Part shown: positions 29,923 to 38,248 of the stretch, piece by piece
Layout of the letters: every line of letters begins with the position of its first letter
Position numbering within the stretch: the stretch's first letter is position 1
Source: CAYLHX01 sp964383675
Lineage (GTDB): Bacteria; Patescibacteriota; Gracilibacteria; UBA1369; LOWO2-01-FULL-3
Length of the DNA: 49,989 nt
Direction of reading: 5' to 3'
Assembly (NCBI GenBank): GCA_964383675.1
Contig: CAYLHX010000010.1
Location: 1 to 49,989 of the forward strand
Notes under the pieces: model-generated
What the model saw: the letters and a program-made list of their open reading frames with translations, nothing else
Database searches by the model: none
Told to the model about the DNA's origin: nothing
Translations under genes and position numbers: made by a program

Positions 29923-30696
29923 ATGTCTGTATCAATTGAACAAATTAAAGAACTACGTGACGCAACAGGTGTTTCTATGACTGCCTGCAAAGGAGCTTTA
30001 GAGGAAGCAAATGGTGACTTTGATAAGGCCGTTGAAATTTTGCGTAAGAAAGGTGCGGCTAAAGCGGCAGATCGAGCGGAGAGAAGTACGGCTAACGGTG
30101 CCATTGTGGTGAAATCAGAAGGAAACAGGGCTGCGATGGTTGAACTTCAATGTGAGACCGATTTCGTTTCTCGCGCGGATGATTTTATGGCATTGGCGGA
30201 CTCACTTTGTGATAAACTTTTGGCAGGTGAAATTAAGCCTGAAGACCGTGAAGTGCAGGAGGTTAAAGATGCTGTTTTGCGTTTAGGGGAAAATGTTGTG
30301 ATTGGTGATATGGCTTTGGTGGAGGGTGATAATGTTGGAGACTATGTTCATTCAAATGGAAGAATTGGTGTTTTGGTTTCTCTGTCAGGTGGTAACGCGG
30401 AATTAGCAAGAGACATTGCAATGCACGCTGCCGCAACTGCTCCGAAAGTACTGTCTCCAGATGAAGTTGAGCAAAGCTTGGTGGATAAGGAGAAGGAAAT
30501 CTGGGCTGAACAGTTGCAGTCTGAAGGAAAACCGGCTGAAATTGTCGAGAAAATCATGATGGGTAAGGAAAAGAAGTTCCGCGAGGAGAGTGCCTTGATT
30601 AAACAGGCTTTTGTTAAGGATCCTGAGAAGACTATCGAACAACTTTTGCAGGCTGCAAGCGCGGATGTTAATAAGTTTGTTCGTTTCTCAGTGTAA
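29923..30696 (+). CDS. tsf: Elongation factor Ts
   Basis: EF-Ts recycles EF-Tu from GDP to GTP. The 257-residue protein has the N-terminal UBA-like domain (residues 1-45: IKELRDATGVSMTACKGAL and GDFDKAVEILRKKG). The core signature is VELQCETDFVSRADDF, and IAMHAAATAP follows in the second core subdomain. Length is slightly under that of E. coli (283). It lies in the rpsB operon and is followed 12 bases later by ribBA. Confidence 0.97.
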   Translation: MSVSIEQIKELRDATGVSMTACKGALEEANGDFDKAVEILRKKGAAKAADRAERSTANGAIVVKSEGNRAAMVELQCETDFVSRADDFMALADSLCDKLLAGEIKPEDREVQEVKDAVLRLGENVVIGDMALVEGDNVGDYVHSNGRIGVLVSLSGGNAELARDIAMHAAATAPKVLSPDEVEQSLVDKEKEIWAEQLQSEGKPAEIVEKIMMGKEKKFREESALIKQAFVKDPEKTIEQLLQAASADVNKFVRFSV

Positions 30697-30708
30697 TTTT
30701 GAATTATC

Positions 30709-31908
30709 ATGAAGTTTGATGCTATTGAAGATGCGATTGTGGCCATTAAGAATGGTGATCTTGTCGTTGTTTTGGACGACGAAGATCGCGAAAACGAGGG
30801 GGATTTGATTATGGCTGCGGAAAAAGTTACTCCTGAGGCTGTTAATTTTATGGCCAAGGAGGGGCGTGGTCTTATTTGTGTGCCGGTTGATGAAGACGTG
30901 GCTACTAGGCTTGGGTTTTATCCTATGGTGCAGCGTAATACCGAGTCTAGTAATTGCAATTTTACGGTTTCGGTTGATTACCGTCATGATACTTCTACCG
31001 GTATTTCAGCTTCCGATAGGGCGAAGACTATTAAAGCCATTGCCGATTTTTGTTCCGTCTCTGATGATTTTGCCCGACCGGGTCACGTTTTTCCTTTGAT
31101 TGCAAAAAAAGGTGGTGTTCTGGTGCGTGCGGGGCATACTGAAGCGGCCGTTGATTTAGCTTTGATGTCTGATCTCTCCCCTGCCGGAGTGATTTGTGAA
31201 ATTACCGGTGAGGATGGCGAAATGATGCGCGGAAAAGAGCTTTTTGATTTTGCGAAAAAGCATAGATTAGTGATTATTGCGATTAAAGATTTGATCGAGT
31301 ATCGTCGTAAAAGAGAAAAATTGGTGCGGTTAACGGCTGAGACTATTCTGCCTACCGAGTTTGGTGATTTCGAGATGCGTATTTACAAAAGCTCTATTGA
31401 TGATAAGGAACATATAGCCCTAATAAAGGGAAAACTTAATGGTAAGGATGATTTGGTACGTGTTCACAGTGAATGTATAACCGGTGAAGTTTTTAAGTCG
31501 TTGAAGTGTGATTGCGGTGAGCAGCTGGAAGGGGCTATGAAGCAAATTGCGCAAGAGGGAAGAGGGGTTGTTTTGTATATGCGTCAGGAGGGGCGAGGTA
31601 TTGGTTTGGTTAATAAAGTGAAGGCTTATAAGTTACAAGAGAGCGGCCTTGATACCGTGGACGCAAATGCTAAGCTTGGTCTGGGGGCCGATCTGCGTCA
31701 TTATGGAATCGGAGCGCAGATTTTGGTGGATTTGGGGCTTAAGGATATTCGTTTGATGACTAACAATCCTACGAAAGTAGTGGGCCTTGAGGGGTATGGC
31801 TTGAATATTATTGAAAGAGTGGCTATCGAAACTTCTCCGAATACCACTAACTATGATTATTTGAAGGCCAAAAAGGATAAGATGGGGCATATTTTGCGCA
31901 ATGTTTAG
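30709..31908 (+). CDS. ribBA: Bifunctional DHBP synthase / GTP cyclohydrolase II
   Basis: The N-terminal half (about 1-200) is RibB, making 3,4-dihydroxy-2-butanone 4-phosphate: DDEDRENEGDLIMAAE and DRAKTI are its signatures. The C-terminal half is RibA, GTP cyclohydrolase II, with VHSECITGEVF, zinc cysteines near 256, 267 and 269 (CDCG), and QEGRGIGLVNK. The 399-residue length is standard. It starts 12 bases after tsf with no clear ribosome site, so it is probably co-transcribed. It is followed 62 bases later by ribD. No riboflavin synthase or lumazine synthase gene is in the window, and I see no FMN riboswitch. Confidence 0.97.
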   Translation: MKFDAIEDAIVAIKNGDLVVVLDDEDRENEGDLIMAAEKVTPEAVNFMAKEGRGLICVPVDEDVATRLGFYPMVQRNTESSNCNFTVSVDYRHDTSTGISASDRAKTIKAIADFCSVSDDFARPGHVFPLIAKKGGVLVRAGHTEAAVDLALMSDLSPAGVICEITGEDGEMMRGKELFDFAKKHRLVIIAIKDLIEYRRKREKLVRLTAETILPTEFGDFEMRIYKSSIDDKEHIALIKGKLNGKDDLVRVHSECITGEVFKSLKCDCGEQLEGAMKQIAQEGRGVVLYMRQEGRGIGLVNKVKAYKLQESGLDTVDANAKLGLGADLRHYGIGAQILVDLGLKDIRLMTNNPTKVVGLEGYGLNIIERVAIETSPNTTNYDYLKAKKDKMGHILRNV

Positions 31909-31919
31909 AGCTCTTTGTG

Positions 31920-31948
31920 TTGTCAAAAAATCTCTTTTATGGTAAAAA
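31920..31948 (+). promoter_or_regulatory. Candidate promoter of ribD
   Basis: -35 TTGTCA (31920-31925), 17-bp spacer, -10 TAAAAA (31943-31948). Predicted start near 31955, giving a 16-nt leader to ATG 31971, in line with other promoters in the window. Confidence 0.4.
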
Positions 31949-31970
31949 TGCTTCTTGTTAATTAAAGTAT

Positions 31971-33092
31971 ATGCAGGAGGTGTTTATGAAGAGGGCTTTG
32001 GCCCTTGCCAAAAAAGGTCTGGGAATGACTTCGCCAAACCCTTGCGTCGGTGCGGTTGTTGTTAAGGGTGGGCAGATTGTTGGTGAAGGTTGGCACCAGT
32101 ATGCCGGTGGTGATCATGCCGAAGTGTTGGCGATCCGCGATGTAATGAGCAAGTCTGGGATTGTGACGGTAGATATTGCTCCGGAACTTTTTCATAACGC
32201 CACTTTGTATGTAACTTTGGAGCCCTGCAGTCACGTTGGGAGGACTCCTGCTTGTGCTAAAACCATTGTGGAAGCCGGTTTTAAGAAGGTTTGCGTAGGT
32301 ATGAAGGATCCCTTTAAGCGGGTGAATGGCAAAGGAATAAATTTTTTGAAAAAACACGGAGTTAAGGTGGAGGTTTTGGACGAAGGTAAGGATTTGGCGC
32401 ATGAAATTCGCAAAGTTAATCAGCCATTCATTAAGACTGTGTCCTTGGGGTTGCCTCATGTGACTTTGAAGGCGGGTATGAGTCTTGACGGTAAAATTGC
32501 CACTTCTGAGGGTGACTCCAGGTGGATTACCGGTCAAAAATCGCGTTCTGACGCTAAGGTGTTGCGTAGTATGTGTGATTGCGTTGTAGTTGGGTCAAAT
32601 ACTGTGAAGCGTGATGATTGTCTTTTGGCTGCTAGTGGGAAGTTTGCTAAAAGACCTCTTTTGAGAGTTATAATTGATCGTAAACTATCTTCTCCACTGG
32701 AGTCCAAAGTTTTTCGTGACGAATTGGTTTTTGTTGCCACTACTGATCTGGCTTCGGTTAGAAATAGGGTGAAGTTTGCGAAGGCGGGAGTTAAATTTAA
32801 ATCTTTTGGTAGGGAGATTGTGTCGGTAAAGAAGTTGCTGCAATATCTTGCTGGTATTGGTGTTCAAAGTGTTTTCGTGGAGGGGGGAGGCTTTGTTCAC
32901 GGCAGTTTTTTCGATGCCGGAATGGTGGATCAGGTGGTATTTTATGTCGCGCCAAAGTTGATTGGTGGAACCGCTTCGGTTATTGGTGGTAATGGTGTGG
33001 CAAAAATTGCTAAAGCCTCTGTTCTTTTGGACTTTGCTTGTAAAAAAATAGATGATGATTTGAGAATTGAAGGATTTTTAAATTTCTATTGA
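31971..33092 (+). CDS. ribD: Bifunctional riboflavin deaminase/reductase RibD
   Basis: RibD deaminates and then reduces the pyrimidine intermediate of riboflavin synthesis. The deaminase half (about 1-145) has HAE at 49-51 and zinc ligands Cys86 and Cys95 (PCSHVGRTPAC). The reductase half starts near 160 with LKAGMSLDGKIAT and continues through SRWITG. The 373 residues are full length. ATG 31971 fits the family N-terminus and the predicted 16-nt leader. An internal ATG at 31986 is preceded by a perfect AGGAGG with 5-nt spacing, so a shorter product lacking five residues is also possible. It converges on the C39-like gene with a 7-base overlap. Confidence 0.96.
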   Translation: MQEVFMKRALALAKKGLGMTSPNPCVGAVVVKGGQIVGEGWHQYAGGDHAEVLAIRDVMSKSGIVTVDIAPELFHNATLYVTLEPCSHVGRTPACAKTIVEAGFKKVCVGMKDPFKRVNGKGINFLKKHGVKVEVLDEGKDLAHEIRKVNQPFIKTVSLGLPHVTLKAGMSLDGKIATSEGDSRWITGQKSRSDAKVLRSMCDCVVVGSNTVKRDDCLLAASGKFAKRPLLRVIIDRKLSSPLESKVFRDELVFVATTDLASVRNRVKFAKAGVKFKSFGREIVSVKKLLQYLAGIGVQSVFVEGGGFVHGSFFDAGMVDQVVFYVAPKLIGGTASVIGGNGVAKIAKASVLLDFACKKIDDDLRIEGFLNFY

Positions 33093-33859
33093 TCTAGTTT
33101 GAGTACCACTATGTCTCCCCCGGCATCTTTCATGGCCGCTTCAAAAGTTTCTATGTCGTAAGTAAAATCCGCACCGCGGCGTGTTCCATTGTCGTTGGTG
33201 ATGATCCTGTCCTCAGTGTATCCGATTACGGTTAGCATGTGGTAGCCTGGATAAGGATAATAGGGGTTGTTTAATATGTCGCCCGTTATGGGGACGATAA
33301 CCGGGTGTCCTTCTGCAATTGTTTTTTTGATGTCTGTTATTTCGGCATCATAAGTTATCTCAATTTGCTCTGATTTAATTCCAAGGTAGTCTATGGCGAA
33401 GCTTTTTAGTTCATCGGCATAGAGGTCGTAGTGTCCTCCTAAATTCTTGTTTTGCCATTCGATCATGTCAAGGATTTTGCTATTAGCTTCTTCTTTGGTT
33501 ATGCTTTCATTACTTTCGTACAAAAAAGCCATGAGTAGGGCCGCTTCTTCGCAGCTTTCTTCGTGCAGAGTCCAGTTTGAGCTAGTCTCTAACGGGGCCT
33601 GGCAGATGAATTGCACCTCCAAATAGGCCTCTTCCGGTATTTCCAGTGGCAGGGTGTCCAGGTTTGTGGAAGCTGTATCGCGTTCAATAATATCTTCACT
33701 CTCTATTTGTTTTATAGTCTTATCATTTAATTTTTGAATTTGATAAAGCTCGATACGATCCTCTATTTTTGATTTTATGGGCAAAAATAGCAATATTATT
33801 GCGGCTATCACAATGGGGAGGAGTTTTTTGAAATTTTTTTTACTCACTTTTAATTTCAT
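33086..33859 (-). CDS. Membrane-anchored C39-like cysteine peptidase
   Basis: A basic N-terminus and one hydrophobic helix (about 14-28) tether a papain-fold domain of the peptidase C39-like type. The probable active site is Gln87 (FICQAP), Cys103 (EESCEEAA), His207 (PGYHMLTVIGY) and Asp223 or Asn224 (TNDNGT). The 257-residue protein lacks an ABC transporter, unlike bacteriocin-processing C39 proteins. It should act on the outer face of the membrane; the substrate is unknown. It overlaps the end of murJ by 20 bases on the same strand, suggesting a cell-wall context. Confidence 0.85.
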   Translation of the reverse strand: MKLKVSKKNFKKLLPIVIAAIILLFLPIKSKIEDRIELYQIQKLNDKTIKQIESEDIIERDTASTNLDTLPLEIPEEAYLEVQFICQAPLETSSNWTLHEESCEEAALLMAFLYESNESITKEEANSKILDMIEWQNKNLGGHYDLYADELKSFAIDYLGIKSEQIEITYDAEITDIKKTIAEGHPVIVPITGDILNNPYYPYPGYHMLTVIGYTEDRIITNDNGTRRGADFTYDIETFEAAMKDAGGDIVVLKLDQ

Positions 33860-35408
33860 TGTTTGTTTTTTTAAAAACTCGCCCGATAATATAGCTAATA
33901 CTGGATATTTCCGGGGATCTTATTAGATGGGCTACAAAGAAGAAGGTGGCGGCCGCTATTGCCATTCGTAGTAGATGGGCAAGTTTTATATTCATCTGGT
34001 ATTCCAATGGTTGGGAAACGACAATTGCCAAGACCATGAGGCCACTGGCTAAAAGGCTTTTCGAAATGCTGATGAAGAACACCTTAAAATCAAAGTCTGT
34101 TAAGTGCTTTTTTAATGCGAGTAACATAATGATTATGTAGACTGTAAAGCCGGTTGAAAAACCGATTGAAAACCACTGAATACCAAATCTTGGTGCGATG
34201 AAAATGGTGGTTAGGGCGATTATGCTCATGCCGGTTATGTTTATTATCATTGGGGTGATGGTGTTCTGGAGAGAGTAGAAGGCCCTGGCCAGAATGTGTC
34301 CCAGGCTTTCAAAAGGAATTGAGATGGCGAAAAAGAAGAGTATGGTTGAGGTTAGAGCTACCGATTTTTCGTCAAATATCCCTCCACTTAAGATTAGATC
34401 GACAATTTCTTCTGACATAAACATTAGTCCAAACATGGAGGGAATGGTGAAGAACAATATCCTCTGCATGGTTTTTTGAATGTGAGCTGTGTAGCCTCGT
34501 TGGTCGTTGTTGCTTATCGAGCTCGTTAAATAGGGAAAAACCGCAGTGGCAAAGGCTATGCCGAAAAGGCTTACCGCAAAACTTTGGATGTTTCTGGCGA
34601 AGTGAAAGGCGGCCAGTCCTCCTTCAATCATTCTGATCCCCACAATGGCAAAAATGTAGAGATTGATTTGCCAGGCGATCAAGCTGATTGATTTGGGGAT
34701 CATCAGCCTGATTATTTTCTTGAAGCCGGGATGTTTGAGGTTTAGTTGCGGTTTATATTTGTATTCCGTTATTGAGAGATCGATGAGTCTAATGATGCAG
34801 TGTAGCACGGCGCCGATGAGCACTCCGGTTGCAGCAGAGTATATGCCCATTGTGTCGCTAAGGAAGATTACTCCCAGGATGATTCCCAGGTTATAGAGTA
34901 TTGGCGAGATTGCGTAGGCTATGAAGTGTTTGTAGGTCATTAAAATATTGCCAATTGTATTACTGACGGCGAACAACACAGCCGATGGCAGCATTAGTTT
35001 TGTCATATTTGCTATGTCTTGTTGAGCTTCAGGTGTGGTGGTGCTGAAGGTGAAGCCGATGATTTGGTCCATGAAGATGTAGGCAAGGAGTGCCAGGGCG
35101 GCTATGAAAATTACCGCTCCGGTGAGCATGGTGTTGGCGATTTGATAGGCTTCTTCCTTGTCTTTGCTTAGATAGTTGCTAAAAACCGGCATGAAGGCTG
35201 CCGTTAAGGCGCCGGCTATGAATAGATTGAAAAGTAGATCAGGGATGAGGAACGAGGCATTATAGGTGTCGGTGGCCGAGGTTGTTCCGAAGTTTGTGGC
35301 AATAATGCGGTCTCTTAAAAGACCGATGGCGTAGCTTATTAGTGAAGTGACGGCTATTAGGGCCGTGGCACCGCCTATTTGAATCGGTTTAAATAGTTTT
35401 TTTCGCAT
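33840..35408 (-). CDS. murJ: Lipid II flippase MurJ (MviN)
   Basis: MurJ moves the peptidoglycan precursor lipid II across the membrane. The 522-residue protein has about fourteen hydrophobic helices and the MviN family N-terminus GLLRDRIIATNFG with the conserved arginines. TDTYNASFLIPDLLFNLFIAGALTAAF follows in two parts (TDTYNASFLIPDLL, then NLFIAGALTAAF). FESLGHILARAFYSLQNT is also typical. It is divergent from the MFS-HEAT operon across 92 bases. With murC at the other end of the window it implies a peptidoglycan wall. Confidence 0.94.
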   Translation of the reverse strand: MRKKLFKPIQIGGATALIAVTSLISYAIGLLRDRIIATNFGTTSATDTYNASFLIPDLLFNLFIAGALTAAFMPVFSNYLSKDKEEAYQIANTMLTGAVIFIAALALLAYIFMDQIIGFTFSTTTPEAQQDIANMTKLMLPSAVLFAVSNTIGNILMTYKHFIAYAISPILYNLGIILGVIFLSDTMGIYSAATGVLIGAVLHCIIRLIDLSITEYKYKPQLNLKHPGFKKIIRLMIPKSISLIAWQINLYIFAIVGIRMIEGGLAAFHFARNIQSFAVSLFGIAFATAVFPYLTSSISNNDQRGYTAHIQKTMQRILFFTIPSMFGLMFMSEEIVDLILSGGIFDEKSVALTSTILFFFAISIPFESLGHILARAFYSLQNTITPMIINITGMSIIALTTIFIAPRFGIQWFSIGFSTGFTVYIIIMLLALKKHLTDFDFKVFFISISKSLLASGLMVLAIVVSQPLEYQMNIKLAHLLRMAIAAATFFFVAHLIRSPEISSISYIIGRVFKKTNNEIKSE

Positions 35409-35451
35409 GGATCGATTTTACCTGAAATATATTTTAAGGGGGGTTATTTTA

Positions 35452-35480
35452 TTGATATTTATGCGGTTTTATTGTATAAT
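35452..35480 (+). promoter_or_regulatory. Strong promoter of the MFS-HEAT/STAS/SpoIIE operon
   Basis: -35 TTGATA (35452-35457), 17-bp spacer, -10 TATAAT (35475-35480). Predicted start near 35487 and a 14-nt A-rich leader without a Shine-Dalgarno sequence. Confidence 0.75.
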
Positions 35481-35500
35481 GTATAAAAATAAAAACAAAG

Positions 35501-37870
35501 ATGTTACAGGTTTTAAGGCAGTTTTCGATAATCAATAGACTTTTTAATGTCGAGGGCAGTGAGTGGTCCAAGATTTTCTTGTCGTGGTTGATTCGTTTTC
35601 TTTATCGAATTGGCTTTGTGGTGGGCTGGACTATGATCGTGGCGATGTTTGTTGGTAGACACGGCATTTATTATTTGCCGCATCTTTTTGTTATCAATGC
35701 AGTATTTTCAATTTTGGGAAGTTTCTTTTACTCAAGTTTTTTGGATCGCTTTAGCAAGGAAAGGCTGATGGTTTTTAGCATTCTTGGTGCGGTGGCACTG
35801 CTTTTTGTGGCAGGTATTTTTGCGCAAAATCTAATCGTTTATTTTACACTTTTAATAGTTGCTGAGGCTATTTTTCTTTTGCAATTTCAAATTTTGCTAT
35901 TTGGTTTTATCGAGGAGCTGTTCTCCCCTATTGCCAGTGAAAAGGCTTTTCCTCTTATTGAGGCGGCCGACACTTTGGGAGGGATTGCTGCCGGTTTTAT
36001 GATTACCATTTTAGCTACACATATCAATACTCAAAATTTTGTTTATCTGTGGATAGCAATACTTTTACTGATTATTCCATGCATTCTGGCCTACAAATTG
36101 TTTTTTAGAGGTATAAAGAGCGTGGGGAATTTTGAAAAAAAGATTGAGAGAGGATTTTTGACAAAGTTAAAGAGTGGTTACAAAGATGTTAAGTCATTGG
36201 GTTTTGTGAAGGGACTATTTCTTATTATTTTTTTCCAGTGGCTGCTTTTTAACTTGCTGGAATTTCAATATACCCGAGCGGTTTATCAGAATGCTTCACA
36301 TGTTATTATGGAGGCGGGAAGCGGTTTTGAGCATGTTTTCTTTCACGATTTGGGAGTTCTGTTTATGTTGTTCAGCTGTTCGGCTTTGATTGTGCAGCTT
36401 TTGGTTGCCGGTCGTTTGCTGAATTCTTTAGGAATTATCGGGACTATGTTGCTGCATCCAATCGTTACTCTTTTAAGTCTCCTTGGGCTCATCAGTTCAT
36501 TTGGATTTTATACTGCCGTTTTGGCTAAGAACAACTTTACCGTAACAACGGTTCTTTATAATAATTCTTATCATGCCACTTATTATGCTATTCGCGAAAA
36601 ATTGCGAGAATACACTCGTGAGATGTTGGACGGCGTGGTGCGACCAATCGCTGCGATTTTCGGCACTCTATTATTGATAGTCCTGCAGCTGTTTTTTACG
36701 CAAGGCACTTTGGTTTTTGTTATTAACGCTTTAATGATCGCGGTGGCGGGAGTGATGTTTTATGTTGTTTACAGGCAACAACATCGTTACACAGTGACCG
36801 CGATTAATGATTTGCGCTATTCCAAAGATTTGGATGTAAGGCTTAATGCCATTGATATCCTGGCGCAGAGAGGACATAGTAAGTCACTTCCGGTATTGGT
36901 GAAAATTTTGAAGAATGAGCGCGAACCTATTTCTGTTCGTATAAGGATTCTTAAGTCTTTAACCATTTTAAAGTGTAAAACCGCTTTAGATGATATTATT
37001 AACTGTTTGAGGTCTAAAGAAAGAAAAATAGTGGAGGCCGCTTTAGAGGCTTTGTTGGCTTTCAAGTTTTCCGATAAAAGAAGTGATGATTTAATCTTTC
37101 AGAAGTACCAGCTTACTTTGTTGTTGAAGTCTTTGTATCAGAGGGAGCGCAGCAACTTTATGCGAGTAAAGATTGTACGGTTGTTTGCTAAAATCAGCTC
37201 GGTGGCCTCTTTGGAGTTTTTGCTTAAGGTTCTGCGAAATGACAAGGATGACTTGAAGGATGATGCTCTGATTGCTTTGGGAAATTATGATGCGCCGGAG
37301 GTTGCGGAGATTGCAAAGAGGCATTTAAAATCGCGTAAAAAGGGTATTAGGATTGCGGCTCTGATCGCCTTGGGTAAATGTAAAGGCGCTAAGTATCACT
37401 CTGAAATTTTGAGCGAGGTTAAAAAGCTTGTCTCTTCAAAAAATACGGGTGATCTTATTGGTGGGATGTTGATTATTGGCGAACTAAAACTTTCAAACTA
37501 TAAGAAGGTTTGCTATAAATATCTTGATTCCAAGCAGAAAAAAGTGAAAATGCACAGTGCTATCGCTTTGGCGAAGCTTGGAGTGCACGATGCCGTTTAT
37601 CCCCTTGTTCAGCTGATTTTCTCAAACGACAAGAGTCTCTCGCGGCAGGTTGTGGAGCTAATTTCTGATGTTGACGTGATTATTTTCAAAAATATTGATA
37701 AAATAGTAAAAGATATTGTGAGAGGTGAAGTTGATCAGATTCTGGATGAAGGTGATGAGCTGGTGGATGACTTAAGTAACTTAAGGAAATTACGTTGGTA
37801 TTACTCACTTGTTGAGGAGTACGATCAAGTGGACCTAATTGATTCATTAATTCAAAAGAAATATGCATAA
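35501..37870 (+). CDS. MFS-like membrane protein with C-terminal HEAT repeats
   Basis: The 789-residue protein has about twelve hydrophobic helices up to residue 425, laid out like a major facilitator or ADP/ATP translocase-like transporter. The rest (about 430-770) consists of helical pairs of HEAT type, for example LDVRLNAIDILAQRGHSKSL, KIVEAALEALLAF and DDALIALGNYDAPEVAEIA. Transporter-HEAT fusions are known in bacterial relatives of nucleotide transporters, but substrate specificity cannot be read. It overlaps the STAS gene by eight bases and is followed by a SpoIIE phosphatase. A sensory role feeding partner switching is therefore plausible. It has a strong promoter. Confidence 0.85.
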   Translation: MLQVLRQFSIINRLFNVEGSEWSKIFLSWLIRFLYRIGFVVGWTMIVAMFVGRHGIYYLPHLFVINAVFSILGSFFYSSFLDRFSKERLMVFSILGAVALLFVAGIFAQNLIVYFTLLIVAEAIFLLQFQILLFGFIEELFSPIASEKAFPLIEAADTLGGIAAGFMITILATHINTQNFVYLWIAILLLIIPCILAYKLFFRGIKSVGNFEKKIERGFLTKLKSGYKDVKSLGFVKGLFLIIFFQWLLFNLLEFQYTRAVYQNASHVIMEAGSGFEHVFFHDLGVLFMLFSCSALIVQLLVAGRLLNSLGIIGTMLLHPIVTLLSLLGLISSFGFYTAVLAKNNFTVTTVLYNNSYHATYYAIREKLREYTREMLDGVVRPIAAIFGTLLLIVLQLFFTQGTLVFVINALMIAVAGVMFYVVYRQQHRYTVTAINDLRYSKDLDVRLNAIDILAQRGHSKSLPVLVKILKNEREPISVRIRILKSLTILKCKTALDDIINCLRSKERKIVEAALEALLAFKFSDKRSDDLIFQKYQLTLLLKSLYQRERSNFMRVKIVRLFAKISSVASLEFLLKVLRNDKDDLKDDALIALGNYDAPEVAEIAKRHLKSRKKGIRIAALIALGKCKGAKYHSEILSEVKKLVSSKNTGDLIGGMLIIGELKLSNYKKVCYKYLDSKQKKVKMHSAIALAKLGVHDAVYPLVQLIFSNDKSLSRQVVELISDVDVIIFKNIDKIVKDIVRGEVDQILDEGDELVDDLSNLRKLRWYYSLVEEYDQVDLIDSLIQKKYA

Positions 37871-38216
37871 AAATTTGACTATTACGGTAGAACCTGTTGC
37901 CGGGAATGAGGCTGTGAAAGTTGTTAAATTCAGCGGGGAGTTTGATAAAGCCGGACACAGTGAGGTGCGTGAGGAGCTTGATAGTTTGGTAAAACAGTTT
38001 GAAGGCAAGCATTTGATATTTGATTTTGGAGGCCTTAAGTTTATAAATAGTGAGGGTATCGGCTATCTGATGGAAATTCATACTCACTTAATGAATAGGG
38101 ATAAGGCCTTAGTGATCGTGGATTTAAATTCGCACGTTAAGGATGTTTTTAAGACCATAGGTATAAGTGAAATTATTGATCTCTACGATTCATTGGAGGA
38201 TTTTTTGAATAAGTAG
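37863..38216 (+). CDS. STAS-domain anti-sigma antagonist-like protein
   Basis: The 117-residue protein is a single STAS domain of the RsbV/SpoIIAA kind: FSGEFDKAGHSEVREELD, LIFDFGGLKFINSEGIGYL with the likely phospho-serine Ser63, then VFKTIGISEIIDLY. Unlike the other STAS protein of this window it has no extra tail. It lies between the MFS-HEAT gene (8-base overlap) and a membrane SpoIIE phosphatase, which is the expected enzyme for its dephosphorylation. The RsbW-type kinase at 28 kb is the candidate opposing kinase. Confidence 0.9.
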   Translation: MHKNLTITVEPVAGNEAVKVVKFSGEFDKAGHSEVREELDSLVKQFEGKHLIFDFGGLKFINSEGIGYLMEIHTHLMNRDKALVIVDLNSHVKDVFKTIGISEIIDLYDSLEDFLNK

Positions 38217-38248
38217 GGATTGCAAAACAAAATAAAAACAAAAAATAG

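Noticed and set aside
36817..37324. Minus-strand frames within the HEAT repeat region
   Set aside because: They lie antisense to a long, strongly supported gene and show no domain pattern.
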